Source: Arthrobacter crystallopoietes (GTDB taxonomy: Bacteria; Actinomycetota; Actinomycetes; Actinomycetales; Micrococcaceae). From it: a DNA stretch of 64,000 nt. Each line of letters begins with the position of its first letter. The stretch's first letter is position 1. A program made the position numbers and the translations under genes. Where the stretch lies: positions 1,984,001 to 2,048,000 of the forward strand of contig NZ_CP018863.1 of the NCBI RefSeq assembly GCF_002849715.1, read 5' to 3'. Positions 24,563 through 32,637 of this stretch are shown in pieces. Below the pieces are notes generated by a model. That model ran no database searches, was not told the DNA's origin, and saw nothing but the letters and a program-made list of their open reading frames with translations.

Positions 24563-25146
24563 GTAGCGCGCTTGGGGCGGGCGCGAAGATGGGCGCGTTC
24601 GCCCTGCGGCCCGAAGAGCGCGAGGAACTCGACTGGCACTTTGTCCGCGTTGCCCATCCAGTGGGGGAGCCGGGTGTCGAACTCCGCGGCCTCGCCGGGT
24701 ACGAGCACCAGCTCCTGGTCGCCCAGCACCAGGCGCAGCCGCCCGCTCAAGATGTACAGCCACTCGTAGCCCTCGTGCGACCGCGGATCAGGCTCGGCCG
24801 GACGGGTGACGGCGGGCAGGACGTACTTGTAGGCCTGCAATCCGCCCGGCCGTTGGGTGAGGGGCAGGATCGTGGCGCCGTGGTGCTTGATGGGGCGAAG
24901 GTGGACCCGCGGATCACCGGTTGGCGGGGCCCCGACCAGCTCGTCGATCGGCACCGCGTAGGTCTGCGCCAGCGGCAGCAGCAGCTCCAGTGTGGGCCGC
25001 CGCTGCCCGGACTCGAGCCGGGAAAGCGTGCTCACGGAGATGCCGGTTGCCGCGGACAGCTCTGCCAGCGTGGTCTCCCTTTCCTGCCGCAGCGACTTCA
25101 GCCGCGGGCCAACGGCGTCGAGCATTGAACCCAAGTCTTCGTTCAT
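24559..25146 (-). CDS. XRE-family regulator with cupin sensor domain
   Basis: The protein has 195 residues from the ATG at 25146; a second ATG nine bases upstream is also possible. An XRE helix-turn-helix spans about 12-66 (T-L-A-E-L-S-A-A-T-G-I-S-V-S-T-L-S-R-L-E-S-G) and a cupin barrel follows (about 105-175, with H-E-G-Y-E-W-L-Y-I-L-S-G). Regulators of this type sense small molecules and repress neighbouring genes. It is divergent from the flavoprotein at 25266, its probable target. Confidence 0.9.
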   Translation of the reverse strand: MNEDLGSMLDAVGPRLKSLRQERETTLAELSAATGISVSTLSRLESGQRRPTLELLLPLAQTYAVPIDELVGAPPTGDPRVHLRPIKHHGATILPLTQRPGGLQAYKYVLPAVTRPAEPDPRSHEGYEWLYILSGRLRLVLGDQELVLVPGEAAEFDTRLPHWMGNADKVPVEFLALFGPQGERAHLRARPKRAT

Positions 25147-25265
25147 GCATTCCATTTTGCCATTCCAGCAAACTTACTTGCCACTTTTCGTCCCCAGGGC
25201 GAACACTTAAGAAACCGCCGTATCCCGAGGACCGGCGGGTGGGTTTGAACAAGGAGGACATGGAC

Positions 25266-26255
25266 ATGACTGAAGCAAAGGCAACTGTGCCGGCCAAGGA
25301 GCTGTACGACGTCGTTATCGTAGGTGGTGGTGCCGCCGGTCTGGGTGCCGCTCTGACGCTGGGGCGTGCCCGCCGCTCGGGGCTGATCATCGATTCGGGC
25401 GAGGCGCGGAATGCCCCGGCCGGCCACGTGCACAATTACCTTGGCCGCGAGGGCACACCGCCGGGCGAGCTGTACGCCATCGGTAGCGAAGAAGCTCTCG
25501 GCTACGGTGCGGAGATTATCTCGGGAACGGTGACCACCGCACACAAGGAGAACGACGGCGGATTCCGGGTGGGGATCGGCGGCGGACGTTCCGTACGGGG
25601 CCGGCGCCTGTTGGTGACAACCGGCCTGGTGGACGGGCTGCCCGCCATCGAAGGGTTGGCGGATCGGTGGGGACGCGACGTGCTGCACTGCCCGTACTGC
25701 CATGGCTGGGAAGTCCGCGACCAGGCCATCGGCGTCATCGCTGTGAACATCGGGTTGGCCATGCATCAAGCGCTGCTGTGGCGCCAGTGGACCGATGACG
25801 TGACACTGTTCCTGCACACCGCCGAGGCGCCGTCGCCGGAGCAGGCAGCGCAGCTGGAGGCACGAGGCATCACCGTGGTTACCGGCGAGGTTGCTGCCGT
25901 GGAGACGGAGTCGGACGTGCTGGCAGGTGTCCGCCTGGCAAGCGGGGAGGTCTTTGCCCGGCAGGCGGTTGCGGTCGCGACCCGGATGGATGCGCGCGCC
26001 GCGTTCCTTGACGATCTGGGACTGGAAACCGTGGAGCAGAACTTCGGCGACTGTGTCATGGGAGCCTTCATCCCGTCCGAGCCGACCGGTGCCACTTCCG
26101 TGCCGGGAGTCTACGTGGCCGGCAACGTCACGAACCTGTCGGCGCAGGTGATTGTGGCCGCAGCCGCGGGCGTCAACACGGGCGCGATGATCAACGCCGA
26201 CCTGATGGTCGAGGATACGCGGCTGGCTGTGGAGGCCCGCGCGGTGTCTGTCTAA
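25266..26255 (+). CDS. Thioredoxin-reductase-like FAD/NAD(P) oxidoreductase
   Basis: The protein has 329 residues. Of two ATG codons, the one at 25266 is eight bases from AAGGAGG and is preferred; the other (25260) is too close. The FAD-binding motif V-G-G-G-A-A-G-L-G lies at 19-27 and the redox pair is C142-P-Y-C145-H-G. The second nucleotide motif is weak (G-V-I-A-V-N-I-G), so electron supply may differ from normal thioredoxin reductase. This C-P-Y-C-H-G subgroup is common in actinobacteria beside XRE-cupin regulators, as here. Its substrate is unknown, perhaps a low-molecular thiol or disulfide. Confidence 0.88.
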   Translation: MTEAKATVPAKELYDVVIVGGGAAGLGAALTLGRARRSGLIIDSGEARNAPAGHVHNYLGREGTPPGELYAIGSEEALGYGAEIISGTVTTAHKENDGGFRVGIGGGRSVRGRRLLVTTGLVDGLPAIEGLADRWGRDVLHCPYCHGWEVRDQAIGVIAVNIGLAMHQALLWRQWTDDVTLFLHTAEAPSPEQAAQLEARGITVVTGEVAAVETESDVLAGVRLASGEVFARQAVAVATRMDARAAFLDDLGLETVEQNFGDCVMGAFIPSEPTGATSVPGVYVAGNVTNLSAQVIVAAAAGVNTGAMINADLMVEDTRLAVEARAVSV

Positions 26256-26334
26256 GTTCGGCGTTTCCTGAGGCTGGCAATTCGCTTATACCTAACGTTC
26301 CTGCAACGCATCCTTTAACCCGTCGTATTTTGTC

Positions 26335-26354
26335 GTTGGTGCCAACTAGGTTGG
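26335..26354. promoter_or_regulatory. Alternating GTTGG/CCAAC half-sites upstream of the HsdR-N gene
   Basis: GTTGG-tg-CCAAC-tag-GTTGG forms one perfect palindrome and one overlapping inverted repeat, 37 bases before the ATG at 26391. It could be an operator, but no regulator is known and the arms are short. Confidence 0.3.
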
Positions 26355-26390
26355 GAGGGTAATCGAGGTCACAACTTCTCTGGGGGAATC

Positions 26391-27494
26391 ATGCAGTTGT
26401 CAGAACGGCTTGCAGCGCTGGCGGCAAAGATAAAGCAGCAGCGCGGAATTATTGAGACGGAAGAAGCGACGAAAAACGCCTTCGTGATGCCTTTCATCTC
26501 GACAGTCCTCGGATACGACGTTTTCAACCCACTCGAAGTTGTTCCCGAGTTCACGGCGGATGTAGGGATAAAGAAGGGGGAGAAGATCGACTATGCCATC
26601 GTCCGAGATGGGGAAGTCCAGATACTGATCGAGTGCAAGCGATCGCTCGGCGAGCTGCGGATTGAACACGCCTCCCAGCTGTTCCGCTACTTTGCCGCAA
26701 CCAATGCTCGCATCGCCATCCTGACTAACGGCGAGGTCTACCAGTTCTACACTGACCTCGATGCTCCGAACCGGATGGATGCGAAGCCGTTCTTGATTTT
26801 GGATCTCAATGACGTCGACGAAACTCTGATTCCAGAGATCATGAAGCTCTCGAAGGATGTCTTCGATCTTGATTCAATCATCAGCGCGGCGGAAGAACTC
26901 AAGTATATCGGTCAACTGAAGCGGGCAATCGCTGCGCAGTTCCAGTCCCCGGAGGATGACTGGGTCAAGTTCCTGACGGCGAAGGTTTATGAGGGGGCCT
27001 TCACTCAGCGAGTACGCGAGCAGTTCACGGGCCTTGTCGTGAAGGCGACCAGGCAGTTCCTCAGTGATCAAGTGAATGACCGGCTCAAAGCTGCGTTGGG
27101 TGAATCCTCAATTCCGGCAGTTACTGACGCTACGCTCGCGGCAACTGTCACCAGCGAGAAGCCAGTGGAAGACGACCTGGCCCAAGACGGTGTCGACACG
27201 ACCATAGAGGAGTTGGAAGGTTTTCAAATTGTCCGCGCTATTGTCTATAGCGATGTGAAGCCGAACCGGATTGTTCATCGGGATGCGAAGTCCTATTTCG
27301 CGGTGCTGCTCGATGACAATAACCGAAAGCCGATTGCGAGGTTGCACTTCAACCGGAGCCAGAAATACCTGGGCATCTTCGGGCCTGACAAGGCCGAAAC
27401 GCGTCATCCCATCGCCTCACTTGATGAGATCTACGAATACGCCGACCAGCTACGAGAAACAGTCCGCCAGTATGAGGGGCAGGCCGCGGCATAG
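26391..27494 (+). CDS. Orphan protein with type I restriction HsdR N-terminal nuclease domain
   Basis: The protein has 367 residues. The N-terminal half (about 1-160) matches the HsdR-N/PD-(D/E)xK fold of type I restriction R subunits: K-I-D-Y-A with D67 and I-L-I-E-C-K with E81 and K83, plus Q-L-F-R-Y-F. No helicase, HsdM or HsdS gene is near, so it is a stand-alone member. The C-terminal part (about 260-360) has a second alpha/beta region (D-A-K-S-Y-F-A-V-L-L-D-D-N) of unknown role. Codon use is visibly less GC-rich than in neighbours, suggesting transfer. GGGGGAA precedes the ATG. It may be a DNA-cleaving defence protein; this is inference. Confidence 0.85.
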   Translation: MQLSERLAALAAKIKQQRGIIETEEATKNAFVMPFISTVLGYDVFNPLEVVPEFTADVGIKKGEKIDYAIVRDGEVQILIECKRSLGELRIEHASQLFRYFAATNARIAILTNGEVYQFYTDLDAPNRMDAKPFLILDLNDVDETLIPEIMKLSKDVFDLDSIISAAEELKYIGQLKRAIAAQFQSPEDDWVKFLTAKVYEGAFTQRVREQFTGLVVKATRQFLSDQVNDRLKAALGESSIPAVTDATLAATVTSEKPVEDDLAQDGVDTTIEELEGFQIVRAIVYSDVKPNRIVHRDAKSYFAVLLDDNNRKPIARLHFNRSQKYLGIFGPDKAETRHPIASLDEIYEYADQLRETVRQYEGQAAA

Positions 27495-27663
27495 CGTCTC
27501 GAGTGGGCGTCGCTGAGTTCCTCGATCTGGGGCAGGGAAATTTACCGTCGTTGATCTAACGAGGGATGTCGTATGCGGTGGACCGAGACCGGAACCGGAA
27601 CCGTTGGGCAACTGAACTTCGGCGCTGGTAGACAAGGGTCCTGCCGGGAAACACAAGACTGTG

Positions 27664-27685
27664 AACTGTGGTCCAAGGCACAGTT
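27664..27685. promoter_or_regulatory. Inverted repeat upstream of the aldehyde dehydrogenase/GMC operon
   Basis: AACTGTG (27664-27670) and CACAGTT (27679-27685) are perfect arms with an eight-base spacer, 60 bases before the ATG at 27745. This spacing suits a regulator operator, but no regulator gene is next to it. Confidence 0.35.
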
Positions 27686-27744
27686 GTGGGTGAGCGATCC
27701 ATTGCGCCGGAGTCAGACCGGCGCCGAATGAACAGGAGACTTCG

Positions 27745-29184
27745 ATGTCGGCCCAGCCCGAGACCCATAGCACCGCCTTCCAGACTTACCAGGACCTGCT
27801 GGCCGCAATCGCGCCGGCGGGGGAGTCCCGGCCGATTAAGGATCCGGCCACGGGTGAAGTGGTCGCCGAAGCCCCCGTCCACACCGCCGCAGATCTGGAT
27901 GCCGCCGTTGCCGCCGCCCGCGCTGCGCAGCCAGAGTGGGCTGCGCTGGGCCACGAGAAGCGCAGCGAGTACCTGAACCAGGCCGCGGACGCCATCGAAG
28001 CCAGTGCCGAGGCGCTCGCCGAGCTGCTCTCACGCGAGCAGGGCAAGCCGCTGAACGGACCCAACGCCCGCTTCGAGGTCGGTGCCTGCGCCGCCTGGCT
28101 GCGCGCCACGGCGTCGTTCGTCTTGGAGCCCGAAGTCGTGGTGGACGACGGCGAAAGCCATGCCGAGGTGCACTACCGTCCGCTCGGCGTCGTCGGCGCC
28201 ATCGGCCCGTGGAACTGGCCGATGATGATCAGCGTCTGGCAGCTCGCGCCCTCGCTGAGGATGGGCAACACGGTGGTGATGAAGCCGTCCGAGTACACGC
28301 CGCTGAGCGTGCTGGCACTGGCCGCGGTGATTAACCAGGCGCTGCCGGCGGATCTGCTGCACGTGGTTTCCGGCGGCCGCGAGGTCGGCGAGGCGCTGGC
28401 CTCCCACCCGGAGATCGACAAGGTGATGTTCACCGGTTCCACCGCCACGGGCAAGGCCATCATCCGTTCCTCCGCGGACACGGTGAAGCGGCTGACGCTG
28501 GAGCTCGGCGGCAATGATGCGGGCATCGTGCTCGAGGACGCGGATCCGAAGGCCATCGCGCAGGATCTGTTCTGGGGCGCGTTCATCAACACCGGCCAGA
28601 CCTGCGCCGCGCTCAAGCGTCTCTACGTCCACGACTCGCTCTACGACCAAGTCTGCGAGGAACTGGTCCAGGTCGCCCAGAACATGCCGATGGGCGTGGG
28701 GCTGGACGAGAACAACGTCCTTGGCCCGCTGCAGAACAAGGCCCAGTTCGACATCGTCGCGGACCTGGTCCAGAAGGCCAAGGACAGCGGCGCCAAGGTG
28801 CTGACCGGCGGCAACCCTGAGTCCGGCCAGCCCGGCTACTTCTACCCGACCACCCTCGTGGCGGAAATCGACAACGACAATCCGCTGGTAGCCCAGGAGC
28901 AGTTCGGCCCGGCGCTGCCGATCATCCGCTACAACACGGTCGACGAGGCTGTCGAAATGGCCAACGGGCTCGACGTCGGCCTCGGCGCCTCGGTCTGGTC
29001 CTCTGACCCGGCCAAGGCCCGCGAAGTCGCCGCCCGGATCGAGGCCGGCACGGTCTGGATCAACAAGCACGGCGCCGTTGACCCGCGCGTGCCGTTTGGC
29101 GGCGCCAAGCAGTCCGGCTACGGACTCGAATTCGGCGTCGCCGGCCTCAAGGCCCTGGGCACCCCGCAGGTGATCAGCCAGTGA
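27745..29184 (+). CDS. NAD(P)-dependent aldehyde dehydrogenase
   Basis: The protein has 479 residues, full length. Catalytic E253 (L-E-L-G-G-N) and C287 (N-T-G-Q-T-C) are present, as are P-W-N-W-P (155-159) and G-S-T-A-T-G (231-236). CAGGAG precedes the ATG. The stop overlaps the GTG start of the GMC oxidoreductase gene, so the two enzymes are translationally coupled: the GMC enzyme would oxidise an alcohol to the aldehyde, and this enzyme would make the acid. The pair resembles betaine-aldehyde/choline pairs, but no choline transporter or BetI regulator is near. Confidence 0.93.
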   Translation: MSAQPETHSTAFQTYQDLLAAIAPAGESRPIKDPATGEVVAEAPVHTAADLDAAVAAARAAQPEWAALGHEKRSEYLNQAADAIEASAEALAELLSREQGKPLNGPNARFEVGACAAWLRATASFVLEPEVVVDDGESHAEVHYRPLGVVGAIGPWNWPMMISVWQLAPSLRMGNTVVMKPSEYTPLSVLALAAVINQALPADLLHVVSGGREVGEALASHPEIDKVMFTGSTATGKAIIRSSADTVKRLTLELGGNDAGIVLEDADPKAIAQDLFWGAFINTGQTCAALKRLYVHDSLYDQVCEELVQVAQNMPMGVGLDENNVLGPLQNKAQFDIVADLVQKAKDSGAKVLTGGNPESGQPGYFYPTTLVAEIDNDNPLVAQEQFGPALPIIRYNTVDEAVEMANGLDVGLGASVWSSDPAKAREVAARIEAGTVWINKHGAVDPRVPFGGAKQSGYGLEFGVAGLKALGTPQVISQ

Positions 29185-30767
29185 CCGCGCAGGAGACTCC
29201 GCAGGACTTCGACTACATCGTTGTCGGCGCCGGCTCGGCGGGCAACGTTATCGCCCGCCGCCTGCTCGATGCGGGCAAGCGCATCGCCGTCCTCGAGGCC
29301 GGCGATGACGACACGAACCCCAACATCGCGCACCTCTACAACCTCGGCGCCCTCTGGCATAGCCCGCAGGACTGGGACTACCAGACCACCGAGCAGCAGG
29401 GGTGCTCCGGCCGCACGCTCCACCTGCCGCGCGGCAAGGTGATGGGCGGATCGCACGCACTGAATGCCACCATCTGGGTCCGCGGCGCCAAGCAGGACTA
29501 CGACACCTGGGCCTACCTGGGCTGCCCCGGCTGGTCCTGGGAAGACGTCCTGCCGGTGTTCAAAACCATTGAAAAGTACGACGGCGGGGCCTCCGAAACG
29601 CGCGGCGATTCGGGTCTGCTTGATGTCGCCCAGGACTTCCCGCGCAATCCCATCCAGGAAGCCATGCTGGAAGCGGCGGTGGAAACGGGCATCAAGCTCA
29701 ACGAGGACTACAACTCGGGCGACGTCGAGGGTGTGTCCCGGATGCAGCTGAATGTCCGCGATGGGAAGCGCTTCAATACCTGGCACGCCTACCTCAAGCC
29801 CGTTGTCGACAATGCCAACCTCACGCTGCTCACCGGTGCGCACGTGCGCCGGCTGATCGTCGAGGACGGCACCGTTGCCGGCGTCGAGTTCGAGCACGAC
29901 GGCGAAACCAAGACGCTGCGGGCACCGGAGACCATCCTGTCAGCCGGTGCCATCAACTCGGCGGAGCTGCTGCTGCGCTCGGGGATCGGACCGGCCGACG
30001 AACTGCGCGAAGCCGGCGTCCGCCCGATGCACGACCTGCCCGGCGTGGGGAAGAACCTGCAGGACCATCTGCTCTCCCCGGTAGTCTTCAGCACGAGCAA
30101 GCCGGTGCCGGCATCGGAAGTGGCCCCGGCGGAAGTGCACTTCTTCGCGAAGAGCAGCCCGGATCTGGCCGTGCCGGATACCCAGCCGATCTTCTTCTCC
30201 GTGCCCATGTACTCACAGGGCTACGGGAAGGGCGACATGACCGGGCCGGAGAACGGCTTCTCGATGCTCGGCGGGCTGGTGCGGCCGCAGAGCCGCGGCG
30301 AAATCAGGCTCACCGGGCCGAAAGCCAGCGATCCGATCAGCATCGACCTCGGTGCCCTGTCGGAACAGGCCGACGTCGACGCCCTGGTGGCATCGGTGCG
30401 GCAGTGCCGGGAGATTGGCCGGAGTTCGGCACTGGCCGATTGGGGCGCGGAGGAGCTCTACCCCGGCGCGGAGGTCTCGGACAGTAACGAAGACCTTGAA
30501 CAGTACGTGCGCGATTCCGTGGTCACCTACCACCACCAGGTCGGCACCTGCCGCATGGGGCTGGATCGGGACGCGGTGGTGGATCCGCGCACGCTCAAGG
30601 TCCATGGCCTCAACGGCGTCCGGATCGCCGATGCGTCCATCATGCCGCTGGTACCCACCGGCAACACCAACGCTCCGACGATCATGATCGGCGAACGCGC
30701 CGCGGCACTCCTGGTGAACGAGGCCGCCACCGTGACCGACGAAGCCGCAACGGTTCCTGCCGGATAG
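29181..30767 (+). CDS. GMC-family FAD-dependent alcohol oxidoreductase
   Basis: The protein has 528 residues from a GTG overlapping the upstream stop. G-A-G-S-A-G-N (16-22) binds FAD, and H-L-P-R-G-K-V-M-G-G-S is the first GMC signature. The catalytic H451/H452 (Y-H-H-Q-V-G-T-C) and N495 (G-N-T-N-A-P-T) are at the C-terminus. Choline dehydrogenase, glucose oxidase-like and polyethylene-glycol dehydrogenases belong here. It should oxidise a primary alcohol; acceptor is unknown. It is followed by a strong hairpin at 30773-30812. Confidence 0.92.
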   Translation: MTAQETPQDFDYIVVGAGSAGNVIARRLLDAGKRIAVLEAGDDDTNPNIAHLYNLGALWHSPQDWDYQTTEQQGCSGRTLHLPRGKVMGGSHALNATIWVRGAKQDYDTWAYLGCPGWSWEDVLPVFKTIEKYDGGASETRGDSGLLDVAQDFPRNPIQEAMLEAAVETGIKLNEDYNSGDVEGVSRMQLNVRDGKRFNTWHAYLKPVVDNANLTLLTGAHVRRLIVEDGTVAGVEFEHDGETKTLRAPETILSAGAINSAELLLRSGIGPADELREAGVRPMHDLPGVGKNLQDHLLSPVVFSTSKPVPASEVAPAEVHFFAKSSPDLAVPDTQPIFFSVPMYSQGYGKGDMTGPENGFSMLGGLVRPQSRGEIRLTGPKASDPISIDLGALSEQADVDALVASVRQCREIGRSSALADWGAEELYPGAEVSDSNEDLEQYVRDSVVTYHHQVGTCRMGLDRDAVVDPRTLKVHGLNGVRIADASIMPLVPTGNTNAPTIMIGERAAALLVNEAATVTDEAATVPAG

Positions 30768-30772
30768 GCGCA

Positions 30773-30812
30773 AAGCAACCCTCCGCCGTCGTTAGTCGGC
30801 GGAGGGTTGCTT
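30773..30812. terminator. Strong bidirectional terminator with CCGCCGTCGTTAG core
   Basis: AAGCAACCCTCCGCCG (30773-30788) pairs perfectly with CGGCGGAGGGTTGCTT (30797-30812) around TCGTTAGT. It separates the convergent GMC and butanediol dehydrogenase genes. A-rich and T-rich flanks fit use from both sides. Confidence 0.85.
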
Positions 30813-30843
30813 GCGTCCGGCGGCACACCGGCGAGCGTGGTGA

Positions 30844-31905
30844 TCACTCGTTCGGATTCACCAGGATCTTGACGTGTTCCTCGTTGTTGTTGATGAGCTG
30901 CTCGAAGCCGCCGGTGATGAGTTCGTCCAGCGGAATCTTGGCGGTGATGAACGGGGCCAGGTCGAGCTTGCCTTCCTGGACCAGCTTGATGGTGCTGGCA
31001 TGGTCGTTGGCGTAGCCGATGGTGCCGCGCAGATCGATCTCCTTGAGCACCAGGGACGGCATGTCCACCTCGGGCTTGTGGCCCCAGATCGAGACGTTGA
31101 CGATGACGCCGCCGGGCCGGACGGCGTTCATCAGCATGTCCAGGACCACTGGAACGGAACTGCACTCGAAACCGACGTCCGCGCCCTTACCGCCGGTCAG
31201 CTCGCGGACCTTCGCGGCGACGTCGCCCTCCCTCGGGTCGAACACCTGATCCGCCACACCGGTGTCCCGGGCCATCTTCTTGCGGGCCTCGCTGAGTTCC
31301 GAGATGTAGACGGTCAGGCCGGAGGCTTTGAGCACGGCGGCGGTCAGCAAGCCGATGGGTCCCGCACCGCCGACAATGGCCGTGTCGCCGGACTTCGCCT
31401 GGCTGCGGACAAAGGCGTGGTGCCCCACCGACAGCGGTTCGATCAGGGCCGCCTGGTCCAGGGGAATGTCCCCGATCGGGTGGACCCAGCGCCGCTCGAC
31501 CACGATCTTCTCGGACAGCCCGCCGCCCCGACCGCCCAACCCGATGAAGTTCATGTCCTTGGACAGCTGGTACTCCGCGCCCGGCCCGGTGTCGACGTCG
31601 TCGTTGATGATGTAAGGCTCGACGACGACGTTCTGGCCCACTTCGAGATCGGTCACTCCGTCCCCAAGGGCGGTGATGGTGCCGGAGAATTCGTGCCCCA
31701 TGGTCACCGGAGCCTCTTCGCCGGAGATGGGGTGGGGCGAGCCCTTGGGTGGAATGAAAATGGGCCCCTCGAGGTACTCGTGCAGGTCGGTGCCGCAGAT
31801 GCCGCACCAGGCCACGTCGATGGCGACGGTTCCGGGCTTGAGCTCCGGTTCCGGAATTTCCTCGATCCTGATGTCCCTTTGATCGTAGTAGCGGGCAGCC
31901 TTCAC
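30844..31905 (-). CDS. butA: 2,3-butanediol dehydrogenase-type zinc alcohol dehydrogenase
   Basis: The protein has 353 residues. Catalytic zinc ligands C37 (G-I-C-G-T-D), H71 and E72 (G-H-E-F-S-G) and the glycine-rich V-G-G-A-G-P-I-G-L-L motif are clear. The typical MDR structural-zinc four-cysteine lobe is absent, as in butanediol dehydrogenases, which carry sequences like F-I-G-L-G-G-R-G-G-G. It interconverts acetoin and 2,3-butanediol (or a related sorbitol-like diol) with NAD. It stands alone between a terminator and the TRIC gene. The symbol is tentative because it is also used for an unrelated SDR. Confidence 0.85.
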   Translation of the reverse strand: MKAARYYDQRDIRIEEIPEPELKPGTVAIDVAWCGICGTDLHEYLEGPIFIPPKGSPHPISGEEAPVTMGHEFSGTITALGDGVTDLEVGQNVVVEPYIINDDVDTGPGAEYQLSKDMNFIGLGGRGGGLSEKIVVERRWVHPIGDIPLDQAALIEPLSVGHHAFVRSQAKSGDTAIVGGAGPIGLLTAAVLKASGLTVYISELSEARKKMARDTGVADQVFDPREGDVAAKVRELTGGKGADVGFECSSVPVVLDMLMNAVRPGGVIVNVSIWGHKPEVDMPSLVLKEIDLRGTIGYANDHASTIKLVQEGKLDLAPFITAKIPLDELITGGFEQLINNNEEHVKILVNPNE

Positions 31906-31983
31906 AACAGACCTCTTTCCTCACGACGTCGGAAACTTCAGCCTACTGATGATCGGCGAGGTTTTGAATGGCGGAGGGACGGT

Positions 31984-32619
31984 TTAGTCCGTGGCGGAGC
32001 CCGGGTTCTTCGCTCCGCCCGCGAGCGGCACGCGCCAGCCAAACCGCAGGGACAGCACCCGCAACAAGAAAACGACGGTGGCGACCGCGGTGCCGGTGTA
32101 GGCGTTGAACCAGCCCAGCTGGGAGAACAGGGTGACCAGCGATGCGCCGAGCATGGCCGGGACAGCGTAGACACCACGCGGGTTGAAGATCTGGGGCACC
32201 TCGTTGGCCACCACATCGCGCAGCACGCCGCCGCCCACCGCCGTCGTAATTCCGAGCACTGCGGAAGTCACCGGGCCCATGCCGGAATCCAGAGCCTTCA
32301 GCGTGCCGGTGACACAGAACAGGGCCAGCCCGCCGGCGTCGAAAATGAGCAGTGTCCGCCGGAACCGCTGCACACCGAGCACGTGGAAGTACACGATGAC
32401 GGCCGCCAGGACCGGGGCAACCAGGTAAATCGGTTCGACGAAGGCGGTCGGGACGGACTGGGAGATGATCAGGTCGCGGATGACGCCGCCGCCGAGCCCC
32501 ACCAGGGACCCGAGCAGCAGGGAGCCGACGATGTCGAAGTTCCGGCGGGCGGCCAGGAGGCAGCCGGACACGGCGAAGAAGAACGTGCCGAAAAGATCCA
32601 GTATCAGCAGGATGTCCAC
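31984..32619 (-). CDS. TRIC-family (UPF0126) cation channel
   Basis: The protein has 211 residues with seven hydrophobic segments and two repeated halves, each with a glycine-rich helix followed by R-D (L-G-G-G-V-I-R-D near 42-49 and V-G-G-G-V-L-R-D near 128-135). This is the pattern of bacterial trimeric intracellular cation channels. It would be a membrane monovalent-cation channel. It ends in a polar tail. It lies 18 bases after the stop of the amidohydrolase gene on the same strand and may be co-transcribed with it. Confidence 0.88.
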   Translation of the reverse strand: MDILLILDLFGTFFFAVSGCLLAARRNFDIVGSLLLGSLVGLGGGVIRDLIISQSVPTAFVEPIYLVAPVLAAVIVYFHVLGVQRFRRTLLIFDAGGLALFCVTGTLKALDSGMGPVTSAVLGITTAVGGGVLRDVVANEVPQIFNPRGVYAVPAMLGASLVTLFSQLGWFNAYTGTAVATVVFLLRVLSLRFGWRVPLAGGAKNPGSATD

Positions 32620-32637
32620 GGCCGCGCCCCTTGCTGC

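Noticed and set aside
24921..26255. Longer N-terminus for the thioredoxin-reductase-like protein
   Set aside because: The extension overlaps the divergent regulator gene and has Arg/Ala/Ser-rich shadow composition; AAGGAGG points to the ATG at 25266.
27545..27560. CCGTCGTTG-like match ahead of the aldehyde dehydrogenase gene
   Set aside because: Only part of the CCGCCGTCGTTAG core is present and no hairpin forms, so it is not counted with the repeat family.
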